Shown here piece after piece: positions 51,994 through 59,475 of a stretch of 64,000 nucleotides of DNA (its first letter is position 1; the number at the start of each line of letters is the position of its first letter). The position numbers and the translations under genes were made by a program. The stretch comes from Methanolinea sp. (GTDB lineage Archaea > Halobacteriota > Methanomicrobia > Methanomicrobiales > Methanospirillaceae): the NCBI GenBank assembly GCA_018263335.1, contig JADFCY010000006.1:1-64000 (forward strand), read 5' to 3'. Below the pieces are notes generated by a model that worked only from the letters and a program-made list of their open reading frames with translations, did no database searches and was not told the DNA's origin.

Positions 51994-52458
51994 TCATTCC
52001 CGACACTTCGGCCATAGTGATTCCTCCTTCTTCTTTAAAGCAGGGCAGCGGTTGAAGTACGTCTCGCCCCATACCCATGGCTGGTAATTCCTGCACATCT
52101 CCGGTTTCAATTCATGAATGCCGCATATATACCTGTTTTTTGCGATCCTGCGAAGGAAAGGGCAGACCGTCGGAAACCCGCCTGTCGAAGGGTCCCGCAT
52201 CTCTACTGCATGGATCCCGGAGATGTCCCGGGGGGAGAGTTCATTGCACCAGACCCACCTGCCGTCATCGAGGCAGGCCATGAAGAACCGGAGAATATCG
52301 TCCCTCCCCTCCTCCATCCATGAGAAGAGGTTCTCGGGAGCAGGGGTGATCCTGTCCCCGAATATCTTGCAGCAGAGCCCGCACTGGAGGCAGCCATCGG
52401 CCTCATCGGAGTCCGAACTGAAAATACTCTCCGGGTCTTCCCCTCTCCTGGTTCCCAT
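51994..52458 (-). CDS. YkgJ-family cysteine-cluster protein
   Basis: The 154-residue protein has CLQCGLCCK near residue 23 and later CPFLRR, YICGIHELKPEMCRNYQPW and RCPAL, the YkgJ/zinc-iron-chelating domain pattern. Such proteins are thought to bind an Fe-S cluster or zinc. It is divergent from a second member of the same family at 52595. Confidence 0.85.
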   Translation of the reverse strand: MGTRRGEDPESIFSSDSDEADGCLQCGLCCKIFGDRITPAPENLFSWMEEGRDDILRFFMACLDDGRWVWCNELSPRDISGIHAVEMRDPSTGGFPTVCPFLRRIAKNRYICGIHELKPEMCRNYQPWVWGETYFNRCPALKKKEESLWPKCRE

Positions 52459-52594
52459 TGCAGGAATAGTACTTCATCCCCCTTTATCTCTCTTTCATTT
52501 CTCGCACCCAGCAACCCTTCGCGGGGCGGCAGTCCCTTCCAATGGGATGGATCCCTTTCATTTATGGGATATTCGCATGAGAATAGTACTGATA

Positions 52595-53065
52595 ATGCCA
52601 TTCGAATGCAGGCAGTGCGGCAGATGCTGCATGTACATGGGTGACTACATCGCAATCGAACGCCAGATAGGACCTTTTTCATTCCTCGGGTGTTCGGTTT
52701 CCACGGGCACCAGGTTTCTTGCGAGAGTCGATGCCGACAAGCAGGAACTTTTCTTGGACCTCGCCTGGTCTGAGCGCCATCCCTCTGCCTGCCCATTCCT
52801 CCGCCCCTCGGGAGCGCGGATAGTCTGCACCATCCACGAGACAAGCCCGGCGCAGTGCAAGGCCTATCGCTGTGTCATCGCAAGGATATACAACCAGGAA
52901 GGGGTCGAGAGAGGATACGTGACGGGGACCCGTGCGCTCCACAGCGATGACCCCCTCCTCCGGGAGGCATGGAAGGAAGTGGAGGCAGAGATTGCAACAG
53001 ATCAGGAGGAGGCCGAAGACCACATCCCCTTCCTTCTCGCCCGGCGGGGTTACCGGTGTGAGTAA
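52595..53065 (+). CDS. YkgJ-family cysteine-cluster protein (second copy)
   Basis: The 156-residue protein starts MPFECRQCGRCCMYMGDYIA and has the later CPFLRPSG, VCTIHETSPAQCKAYRC cysteines of the same family. ATG 52577 six codons upstream is possible. A TTTATGGG sequence at 52561 may be the TATA box. Sequence identity with the divergent neighbour is low outside the cysteine pattern, indicating old paralogy. Confidence 0.83.
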   Translation: MPFECRQCGRCCMYMGDYIAIERQIGPFSFLGCSVSTGTRFLARVDADKQELFLDLAWSERHPSACPFLRPSGARIVCTIHETSPAQCKAYRCVIARIYNQEGVERGYVTGTRALHSDDPLLREAWKEVEAEIATDQEEAEDHIPFLLARRGYRCE

Positions 53066-53145
53066 AGAGCGGAGGGCCACCTGTTCAGCCCCCGAATTTT
53101 GTCCTCTTTCAGAATCTTGATATCTCTTCCCCGAGATTCCATAGC

Positions 53146-53622
53146 ATGGAGATCCTGAAGATTCCAAAGATGGAGAAGGAGGAGTACGACCAGATTATCA
53201 GGGAATGCCACGTCAGTCGAATCGCATTCAAAGGCGCCGATTTTCCCTACATCGCCCCGTTCCTGTACGTGTTCGATGGTAAGTACCTCTATTTCCTCTC
53301 CACCAGGTACGGGAGAAAGATAGAGTATTACAGAAGCAACCCCTCAGTGTCGGTCGAGATAGAGCAGTACTCGCCGGACCTCTCCACGTTCCGTTTTGTG
53401 AGTCTCCAGGGCAGGCTCGAGGAGATCGAGGACCCGTCGGATTCGGTTCAGGTCCGGAGACGGTTCGTGGACATGATGAGAAGCCGGAGGCTCTCTCCCA
53501 CCGTCATGTCCGCGCTCGGCCACTCCCCTGGCGACCCGCCCGAGAAGATACTCGGAGAGGAGAGAAACCTCGTGTGGAAACTCGTAGGGGTGAAGGATAT
53601 CGTCGCGCTCAAGAACGCGTGA
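53146..53622 (+). CDS. Pyridoxamine 5'-phosphate oxidase-like flavin-binding protein
   Basis: The 158-residue protein has the split-barrel flavin fold: VSRIAFKGADFPYIAPFLYV, YLYFLSTRYGRKIEYYRSNP, VSVEIEQYSPDLSTFRFVSLQGRLEEIED. It resembles FMN- or F420-binding nitroimidazole-resistance proteins. The substrate is unknown. Confidence 0.87.
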   Translation: MEILKIPKMEKEEYDQIIRECHVSRIAFKGADFPYIAPFLYVFDGKYLYFLSTRYGRKIEYYRSNPSVSVEIEQYSPDLSTFRFVSLQGRLEEIEDPSDSVQVRRRFVDMMRSRRLSPTVMSALGHSPGDPPEKILGEERNLVWKLVGVKDIVALKNA

Positions 53623-53834
53623 CCCCACTTTTTTCCCGGTTGGTCCCCTTCGCCCTGCAGAATTCAGACGACCCTGCGAAAACCAAAGGGACCTCGCAGC
53701 GGGGTCGCAGCTGGTTGCCGGGAGTGGGATCGCAAAATAATACAGGACACCAGAGGGGGAAATCCACCTCTTTCTTGCTGCATTCCTCCCGATGGAAAAA
53801 GTTAAATCTTCTTGAGAGCCCCTCACTCATATCC

Positions 53835-54320
53835 ATGGGCAATACACACCCATCCCCATCGACCCCGGGGCAACTCCTTCCCGGCGAGGAGGTCCTGCTC
53901 GTGCTGCACCCTTCAAGGTGGGGCTATGCCTGGCATTTCCTGCTTGGGGTGCTGCTTGTCGGAGGAGGGGTATTCATTCCACTCGTGGAAGGGAGGATCA
54001 TCGCGATCCTGGCAGGGGTGTTTTACGCCGGATATACCGAGATGCGGCGGCGGCGGACGACGTACTCCCTGACTTCCCGGCGCCTGATCAGGGAGCGCCG
54101 TCTTCTCTCGAGGAGAAGCAGCACGGTGCTCTATTCACAGATCACCGATCTTCACCTCGCGCAGTCGTTCCTCGGGAGGCTGACCCGGACCGGTACCATC
54201 TCGATCAATACCGCGGGAAAGGACGGCTTCGAGATGGTGATGGAAAATATCCCCCACGCTGAGCAGGTACGGAGCACGATAGAATCCCGGATGATCGAGC
54301 ACGAAACAGGCCGCGACTGA
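53835..54320 (+). CDS. Membrane protein with bacterial PH domain
   Basis: The 161-residue protein has two membrane helices (about 33-70) followed by a PH (bPH2/YdbT-like) domain (about 75-150: TTYSLTSRRLIRERRLLSRR, SSTVLYSQITDLHLAQSFLG, GTISINTAG). TTAAAT at 53802-53807 lies about 31 nt from the ATG, so the transcript is leaderless or nearly so. In-frame sequence upstream to 53574 is not coding. Confidence 0.87.
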   Translation: MGNTHPSPSTPGQLLPGEEVLLVLHPSRWGYAWHFLLGVLLVGGGVFIPLVEGRIIAILAGVFYAGYTEMRRRRTTYSLTSRRLIRERRLLSRRSSTVLYSQITDLHLAQSFLGRLTRTGTISINTAGKDGFEMVMENIPHAEQVRSTIESRMIEHETGRD

Positions 54321-54444
54321 TTCCGGCAACAGCATTCCACCTGTCACAAGAACGCTGCGCACACGCAAGGGGCATACCCCCATCATTCCCGGCACGTATG
54401 CTGCATGAGCAATTTTAACCCTCTGGATGGCATACCTCCCATCC

Positions 54445-54837
54445 ATGGAAGACACCAGGGCTTTTTTTGAGAGGGACGCCTATGCCCGACACGCAGGAGT
54501 CGAGCTGCTGGAGGTCGGGCCTGGCCGGGCCCGCGTCAAAATGGAGATCGGAGAGGTGCATGCCAACAGCCACGGCACGGTGCACGGGGGGGCTATCTAC
54601 ACGCTCGCGGACGCTGCATTCGCCCTCGCTTCAAATTCACACGGCATCCCTGCAGCTGCCATCAACGCGACGATCGCGTACATGAAGTCAGCCCGGAGCG
54701 GGACGCTGTATGCCGAGGCCACGGAGTTTTCAAAAAACCCAAAGCTCGCGACCTACACCGTGGAGGTAACGGACGAGTCCGGAGAGAAGATCGCGCTCTT
54801 TCAGGGCATGGTATACCGGAAGACTCCCCGGCAGTGA
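54445..54837 (+). CDS. Hotdog-fold thioesterase (PaaI type)
   Basis: The 130-residue protein has the hotdog core HANSHGTVHGGAIYTLADAAF with the catalytic-type HGGAIYTLADAA helix and later INATIAYMKSARSGTLYAEA. It hydrolyses acyl-CoA thioesters; the substrate is unknown. TTTTAA at 54413-54418 is about 29 nt upstream, consistent with a leaderless ATG at 54445. Confidence 0.9.
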   Translation: MEDTRAFFERDAYARHAGVELLEVGPGRARVKMEIGEVHANSHGTVHGGAIYTLADAAFALASNSHGIPAAAINATIAYMKSARSGTLYAEATEFSKNPKLATYTVEVTDESGEKIALFQGMVYRKTPRQ

Positions 54838-54961
54838 CAGTCCCCCCCGGAGTTGGGGAGGTCATGTCAGGCAGCGGTATCGGTTCTCTATGTGAATGGC
54901 TTTTCCGATAATCCCGCTATCCGACTCTCCCTTACCCGCTTCATGCTGCCAGGTGACGCGC

Positions 54962-55654
54962 TCACCCCGGGCGCCAGGTGAATCCCTCGGGGCACGCGTG
55001 AAAGAACCTCTCGCAAAGAAGACGGCAACGCTCGTGCGATCCCTGTATATGCCGGGAGGTCTCTTCCATGACCCGCGCCTGCTCTCCTGAAGGGAGGTCA
55101 GATATCCATTGCCTTATCATGCCGGGTGTTGGTTCCAGGTGGAACTGCAGCCCGAGCGCGCTTCCGGACACCAGGGCCTGGTGAGGGACCTGTGCTCCCC
55201 GGCAGACAAGGTCCGCGCCTGCAGGAAGTGAAAATGTCTCTCCGTGAAACTGGAATGCCATGAATACGCGGGGAAAACCCGGAAGGATCCCCGTGTTGCA
55301 CGCTTCCACGGGGAACCAGCCGATCTCCCTCGTGCAGGACGCAATCTCTCCTCCGCAGGCTGCGGCGATCATCTGGGCGCCCAGGCAGATGCCAAGGAGG
55401 GGCCGTCCCTTCGCCATCCACGACCGGATCAGCCTCTTCTCCTGCTCGATGAAAGGGTAGGATGCACCATCGTTCACACTCATCGGGCCTCCCAGGATGA
55501 GGAGGTGAGTCGAAGAGAAGGGCGGGACTTCGTTTGTCTCGTAGACGGGGACTGCCTCACATGTGATGCCTGCTGCATGTGCATACTCAAAGATCACCCC
55601 TGCGGGTTCTTCTTCCACGTGCTGGAGGACTGTGAGACTGATATCATTCGTCAT
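54962..55654 (-). CDS. Class I glutamine amidotransferase-like protein
   Basis: The 230-residue protein has the GATase1 triad: LLGICLGAQMIAAA (nucleophile Cys), LGLQFHLEPT (His and Glu). It also has ILGGPMSVND and FHGETFSLP, as in GuaA-like stand-alone amidotransferases such as YfeJ-type proteins. The partner synthetase is absent nearby. ATG 55654 is chosen; GTG 55666 is an alternative. AAAAATTAAAT at about 55690 may be its TATA box. Confidence 0.87.
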   Translation of the reverse strand: MTNDISLTVLQHVEEEPAGVIFEYAHAAGITCEAVPVYETNEVPPFSSTHLLILGGPMSVNDGASYPFIEQEKRLIRSWMAKGRPLLGICLGAQMIAAACGGEIASCTREIGWFPVEACNTGILPGFPRVFMAFQFHGETFSLPAGADLVCRGAQVPHQALVSGSALGLQFHLEPTPGMIRQWISDLPSGEQARVMEETSRHIQGSHERCRLLCERFFHACPEGFTWRPG

Positions 55655-55816
55655 GCAGGTATCCACTCCCCAAAATCAAATCATTTAATTTTTGCTGCAA
55701 GGAACAACTATTCTTTCCTATTTCTAATAAATATAAGTTAAAAACGTGAACTCATCCCCCTTGCGATATACAGCAGGATACCACCTGGATTCCCCCTTTA
55801 CGGACAGGGATGAGGC

Positions 55817-56304
55817 ATGAATACCGATGGTTCAACAGTCACCTGGATCCTCTGTGTGAGTGCCCTGGTCATGCTGATGACCCCGGGAGTGGGCTTCTTC
55901 TACGGCGGGCTCGTCAGGAAGAAGAGTTTCATCTCCATTTTCACGCTCTCTTTCATCACCCTCCCACTGGTGATATTCCAGTGGTGTAGTGATAGGCTAT
56001 TCCCTGGCATTCGGTGGAGATATCTTCGGATTGCTCGGAAATTCTGACTGCATCGGGCTGAATAATGTGCCCTTCAAATCTGACATCGCATATCCCCCAC
56101 TTCTCTTCTGCTCTTTCAACTCACTTTTGCCGCAGTGACCGTCGCAATTGTCAGGTCGGGCACGGCGGAGCGGATAAAGCTGGATGCATTCCTCCTGTGT
56201 GCGTTTCTCTGGGTGACCCTTGTCTCCTCTCCCGTGGCGCACTGGATATGGGGGGAGGGTGGGCAGCAGCGATGGGCTTTCTGGACTTTGCCGGCACGGT
56301 GAGC
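55817..56304 (+). pseudogene. amt: Ammonium transporter (amt) pseudogene
   Basis: Pieces of an Amt protein appear in order but in changing frames. Frame 1 (55817-55985) encodes MLMTPGVGFFYGGLVRKKSF and FITLPLVIFQW. After a shift near 55985 comes VVIGYSLAFGGDIFGLLGN. After another near 56110 comes FAAVTVAIVRSGTAERIKLD then FLWVTLVSSPVAHWIWG. A third shift in a G run near 56255 gives GGGWAAAMGFLDFAG, where similarity ends. About 160 of the usual 400 or so residues remain. Three indels plus a missing C-terminal half make decay certain or nearly so. Confidence 0.88.
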
Positions 56305-56743
56305 GGGCATACTGATCTCCAGGTTTTTGTCCCTTTTTCAGGCGTACAAGTATTTCCTGTTGTCTCCCTTTCGCATGACAATGAATGGGGCAACAGCCTT
56401 CCTTCCAACTTCCCCCTCGTGCCAATAATCCCAGGCTGCCTTGAGAAGAGGCCCGCATGGGAACTTTTCCCGGTTGATAAAAAGCCGGCGGGGGGCAAAG
56501 ACGTTTCGAGGATGAGTTGCGGGGAGGAGATTGTTTTTTAACCCCATGATGGGAGAAAATGTGAGAGAGAGGATTTTTTACAGGAATGTTCAGGGTTTCG
56601 CAGGAGTGTTCCAGGGTGAGAACTCCTGTTCCTGGTCGCCTGCCCTCTCCGTGTTCGATTGGGGAGTTTCCCCGGGGTCACCCTGTCCGAAGGGGGTGTC
56701 GCGGGTGTGACCGGTCCCCCAGTTTCCAGGGTGGCACTTCCGT
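56305..56743. other. Non-coding stretch downstream of the amt remnant
   Basis: No convincing gene on either strand; the open frames here have low-complexity, shadow-like translations. It may contain further decayed remains of the lost amt 3' half, but I cannot recognise any. Short imperfect repeats of the type GTTCAGGGTTTCG / GTGTTCCAGGG occur near 56586-56616. Confidence 0.5.
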
Positions 56744-57277
56744 TCACGTACTTGCCATTGCTCTCGCTTTCATTCTTCCCATGCCGGGTCGTTCTCCGTT
56801 GAATGGAACGGGAAACTCGTCCTTGTGCTCCTCCATGAACTCCTGAAGCAGCGTCCGCGCCGTTTCCATGTCGCCACTCTCCACTGCGGCGCGAATCGAG
56901 ATCACATCATACCCGGCCTCTTCCAGCCGATCGAGATGGTTTTCCATCCTGTTCCCTCTCTCGGCTGACTGTTTCTGCATCCGGCCACATTTTTCCGAGG
57001 GAAAAGGGAACTCTTCTTTGTGCGCTTCCATCAACTCATGCATCAGTGTCCGGGCAGTTTCCATGTCGCCGCTCTCGACTGCGGCACGGATAGCCCCCAC
57101 GTCATACCCTGCTGCTTCCAGATGGTCAAGGGGCTTTTGCATCAGGTCACCTATCCCGCCGGAATTCTTCATGACGGCAGGATGGGTTCCTCCACCTCCT
57201 GCCTGGACCGGTACCGCCACAATGAACATGACGGCAAGGACTGCGGCAATTGCGGCGGTTTTCACGAATGTCTTCAT
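56744..57277 (-). CDS. Secreted protein with two 60-residue repeats
   Basis: The 177-residue protein has a signal peptide (1-26, FVKTAAIAAVLAVMFIVAVPV). Two copies follow of a helical unit containing LEAAGYDVGAIRAAVESGDM (about 51-70) and LEEAGYDVISIRAAVESGDM (about 115-134), each followed by ETARTL and MExHKxEFP-like sequence. The DNA of the two repeats is also similar, so duplication is recent or under conversion. GGAGGAACAT precedes ATG 57277. Function unknown; resembles small bacterial helical periplasmic proteins only in style. Confidence 0.85.
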   Translation of the reverse strand: MKTFVKTAAIAAVLAVMFIVAVPVQAGGGGTHPAVMKNSGGIGDLMQKPLDHLEAAGYDVGAIRAAVESGDMETARTLMHELMEAHKEEFPFPSEKCGRMQKQSAERGNRMENHLDRLEEAGYDVISIRAAVESGDMETARTLLQEFMEEHKDEFPVPFNGERPGMGRMKARAMAST

Positions 57278-57303
57278 ATGTTCCTCCATGTGCGGGTCGT
57301 AAT

Positions 57304-57358
57304 GTCGGCTTTCGACCGACGTAAAGTATATTTTACTATATGTTATATTAATTTTACT
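57304..57358 (-). promoter_or_regulatory. Promoter with repeats upstream of the secreted repeat protein
   Basis: GTCGG (57304-57308) and CCGAC (57316-57320) form a hairpin in the predicted leader. The adjacent GTAAAGTATATTTTAC (57321-57336) is an imperfect palindrome containing the TATA-like element. AGTAAAAT occurs twice on the minus strand (about 57329-57337 and 57350-57358). Confidence 0.45.
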
Positions 57359-57458
57359 GTAACGGTCGTGCATGAAAAATACGGAGAAGGTATCCACCCG
57401 AATCGGGATCCCCCATGGAAAAGGGGAAAAACCTTTTTTCCTGGGATCAGGGTCCGAT

Positions 57459-57650
57459 TCAATCGTAAAGAAAGACCTCTTCCACGGATACGCCAAAGAA
57501 CCGTGCGATCTTGAAGGCGAGTTCGAGCGAGGGATCGTATTTCCCCTTCTCGATGGCAAGAATAGTCTGTCGGGTCACCTTGAGCTCCTGCGCAAGCGCC
57601 TCCTGCGTCAGGTCATGCATGGCCCGGAATACCTTTATCTTATTCTTCAT
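57459..57650 (-). CDS. XRE-family HTH regulator
   Basis: The 63-residue protein is a single XRE/Cro HTH (MKNKIKVFRAMHDLTQEALA, VTRQTILAIEKGKYDPSLEL, FGVSVEEVF). Short regulators of this form commonly pair with a DUF2178 membrane protein, as here. Its ATG lies 11 nt inside the DUF2178 gene. It may control that gene pair. Confidence 0.92.
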   Translation of the reverse strand: MKNKIKVFRAMHDLTQEALAQELKVTRQTILAIEKGKYDPSLELAFKIARFFGVSVEEVFLYD

Positions 57651-58095
57651 CGCTGTCCCATTCCCCGTACTTGCGTGCATAGTATACACGGAACCCGATA
57701 TACAGGAACGCGATACAGCAGAGCATGATCATCTGGAATATGCCAAAGTAACCGAGATGCGGCTCGTCTCGTGGAAAGTCCCTGGGGAACTCCCTCGGGC
57801 GCGGAATGCCAAGAGGAGTGCCAAAGCCGATGACCGCGCTCCCGAGGCTGACTGCAAAGAAGAGAACCCAGAAGACCTCGAGTGTCCTTGAGCCTGCCTT
57901 CTGGCTGATGAGCACCGCCCGCTCATCCTCACGTATGTCGGTGACAGTCATCCTGGCCACGTAGAGGAGGCCCACACCCATGATGAACCCGGCCGTGATG
58001 ATAAGGGGGTTACGCAGAACGACCGAGAGCCAGAACAGCCCCACCTCGATCAGCCCGACTATTCCCAGCAGCAGGTAAAAGGTATTCTGTTTCAT
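57640..58095 (-). CDS. DUF2178 family membrane protein
   Basis: The 151-residue protein has four membrane helices in two pairs (FYLLLGIVGLIEVGLFWLSV, LIITAGFIMGVGLLYVARM, VFWVLFFAVSLGSAVIGFG, MIMLCCIAFLYIGFRVYYAR) around a DIREDERAVLISQKAGSRT motif typical of DUF2178. Function unknown; it forms an operon with the XRE regulator. The following 331-base gap (58096-58426) shows no other gene. Confidence 0.85.
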   Translation of the reverse strand: MKQNTFYLLLGIVGLIEVGLFWLSVVLRNPLIITAGFIMGVGLLYVARMTVTDIREDERAVLISQKAGSRTLEVFWVLFFAVSLGSAVIGFGTPLGIPRPREFPRDFPRDEPHLGYFGIFQMIMLCCIAFLYIGFRVYYARKYGEWDSDEE

Positions 58096-58426
58096 GCGAT
58101 CCGGATGTCAGTGGTATTTGACATTTTTGCACATAATGGTAACCTTGTCGCGCTCCGTGTCTCAGTCCCCTTGCGATCCGTTCATCGAGCAATACGTGCC
58201 CATTTCTCCCCATCGAAGGGTTTCCTGCCATTCTTTCCAAATGCCCGGGGGTCCTGTGGGCCGGGGGGGTTGGCCACTGATCTCTCTTTTTCCGGGGACA
58301 AGAGTTGCCTCTCTTCTCCGGGAGATGCCCCTCTCCGGGCTCACCGGCAGCGAAGTCCCGCCCGGGTGCGGAACGCAAGGGGTATATGTACCTGTCCTGA
58401 CCTTACTCTTACAGGAATTCCGTAAT

Positions 58427-59107
58427 ATGGATGGTTCCACTCTGTTACGACCCGGGGAATGCATGCCCCTTCCGCTCACCATACTCCGGTTGTCGCTTCC
58501 CGTCCTCCTGGCATTCGCGTATTTTTTTGGCAGCTTCCTGGTCCTCCCCCCAGAAAAGTCCCTCATCCTCGGGGGACTGATGATGGTCTACTACATCCCT
58601 CCTGCGGGCAAGGAGTCCATAATCCCGCTTGGAATAGGGCTTGGCATCCCATGGTGGATGATGGCAACGTCTCTTGCGCTCCTCGATGTCATCACGAGCC
58701 TCTTCATGATCCTCAACTTCGGCCTCGCACTCCGTATCCCCGTCCTTGGGCCATGGATCTCGCGGTTCCTCTCGACCGGGGGTACGTTCATGCAGAAACA
58801 TCCCTGGCTCTCCCGGTGGTCCGTCATCGGCGTCGCCTTCTTCGTGTTCCTCCCCCTCCAGGGGACGGGGGGTGTCGGGGCGACGATCGTCGGGATGATG
58901 GCAGGGCTCTCACCGGCCAAGATACTCCTCGCAATCGGGATCGGCGCAACGGCCGAGTGCCTTATGTTTGCCCTGGGATCCGAACTGATATGGAGGCTGA
59001 TCCTCGAGAACCTGTACCTCGGCCTCGGGGTTGCCATTGCCGTCGTTTCCTTTGGCGCTGTCATCTATCTCCTGCTGCGGCGCCGTTTCAGTGAACTGCA
59101 TGAGTAA
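58427..59107 (+). CDS. Small multi-drug export family membrane protein
   Basis: The 226-residue protein has about six helices and the pattern of the Sm_multidrug_ex family (IPPAGKESIIPLGIGLGIPW, LPLQGTGGVGATIVGMMAGL). Export of drugs is the family name, not proven. ATG 58427 is chosen; ATG 58463 with GGGGA upstream is an alternative. GGTATATGT at 58381 may be the TATA box. Confidence 0.82.
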   Translation: MDGSTLLRPGECMPLPLTILRLSLPVLLAFAYFFGSFLVLPPEKSLILGGLMMVYYIPPAGKESIIPLGIGLGIPWWMMATSLALLDVITSLFMILNFGLALRIPVLGPWISRFLSTGGTFMQKHPWLSRWSVIGVAFFVFLPLQGTGGVGATIVGMMAGLSPAKILLAIGIGATAECLMFALGSELIWRLILENLYLGLGVAIAVVSFGAVIYLLLRRRFSELHE

Positions 59108-59343
59108 AGACTGTTCCCGAACCTGTGCGTGGTCGGTCTGCATACTCGCAAAGAAAACGGCAATTTGACGGGACGGCAATTGCGGGCCTGGCAGAACGTT
59201 CCCCGCACGCATGGGAGAACCCGCCCGGCACCCGGGTGAAAAAGTGCGCCAACGGTATTTCAGCAGGTTTCGTGTCCCCCCCGTCCCTAACATGACACCG
59301 TATCCCATGTTTTTATAGGTTCAACAGAAACCTTGGAGAAATC

Positions 59344-59475
59344 ATGAGAAGACAGAACCCCCCAGTGTTACCCGCCGTCATAAAACACCGGGGACAGCCA
59401 TCCCCTCCCATCCTGCCTCTCCAGGCAGGAGAGAGATGCGGAGTTGTTGCGGGTATTCGAAGGGGAGTTCTCTGA
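59344..59475 (+). CDS. Possible 43-residue leader ORF of the P-type ATPase
   Basis: The frame starts MRRQNPPVLPAVIKHRGQPS and its TGA overlaps the ATPase ATG by one base (TGATG at 59473-59477). TTTTTATAGG (59310-59319) is about 29 nt upstream and GGAG is five bases before the ATG. Proline-rich, no family. It may couple translation or act as a leader peptide. The rest of 59108-59343 shows no gene. Confidence 0.45.
   Translation: MRRQNPPVLPAVIKHRGQPSPPILPLQAGERCGVVAGIRRGVL

Noticed and set aside
56305-56743. Continuation of the amt gene or a new gene
   Set aside because: No Amt-like segments (such as the twin-histidine region) could be recognised in any frame; the frames there are not protein-like.
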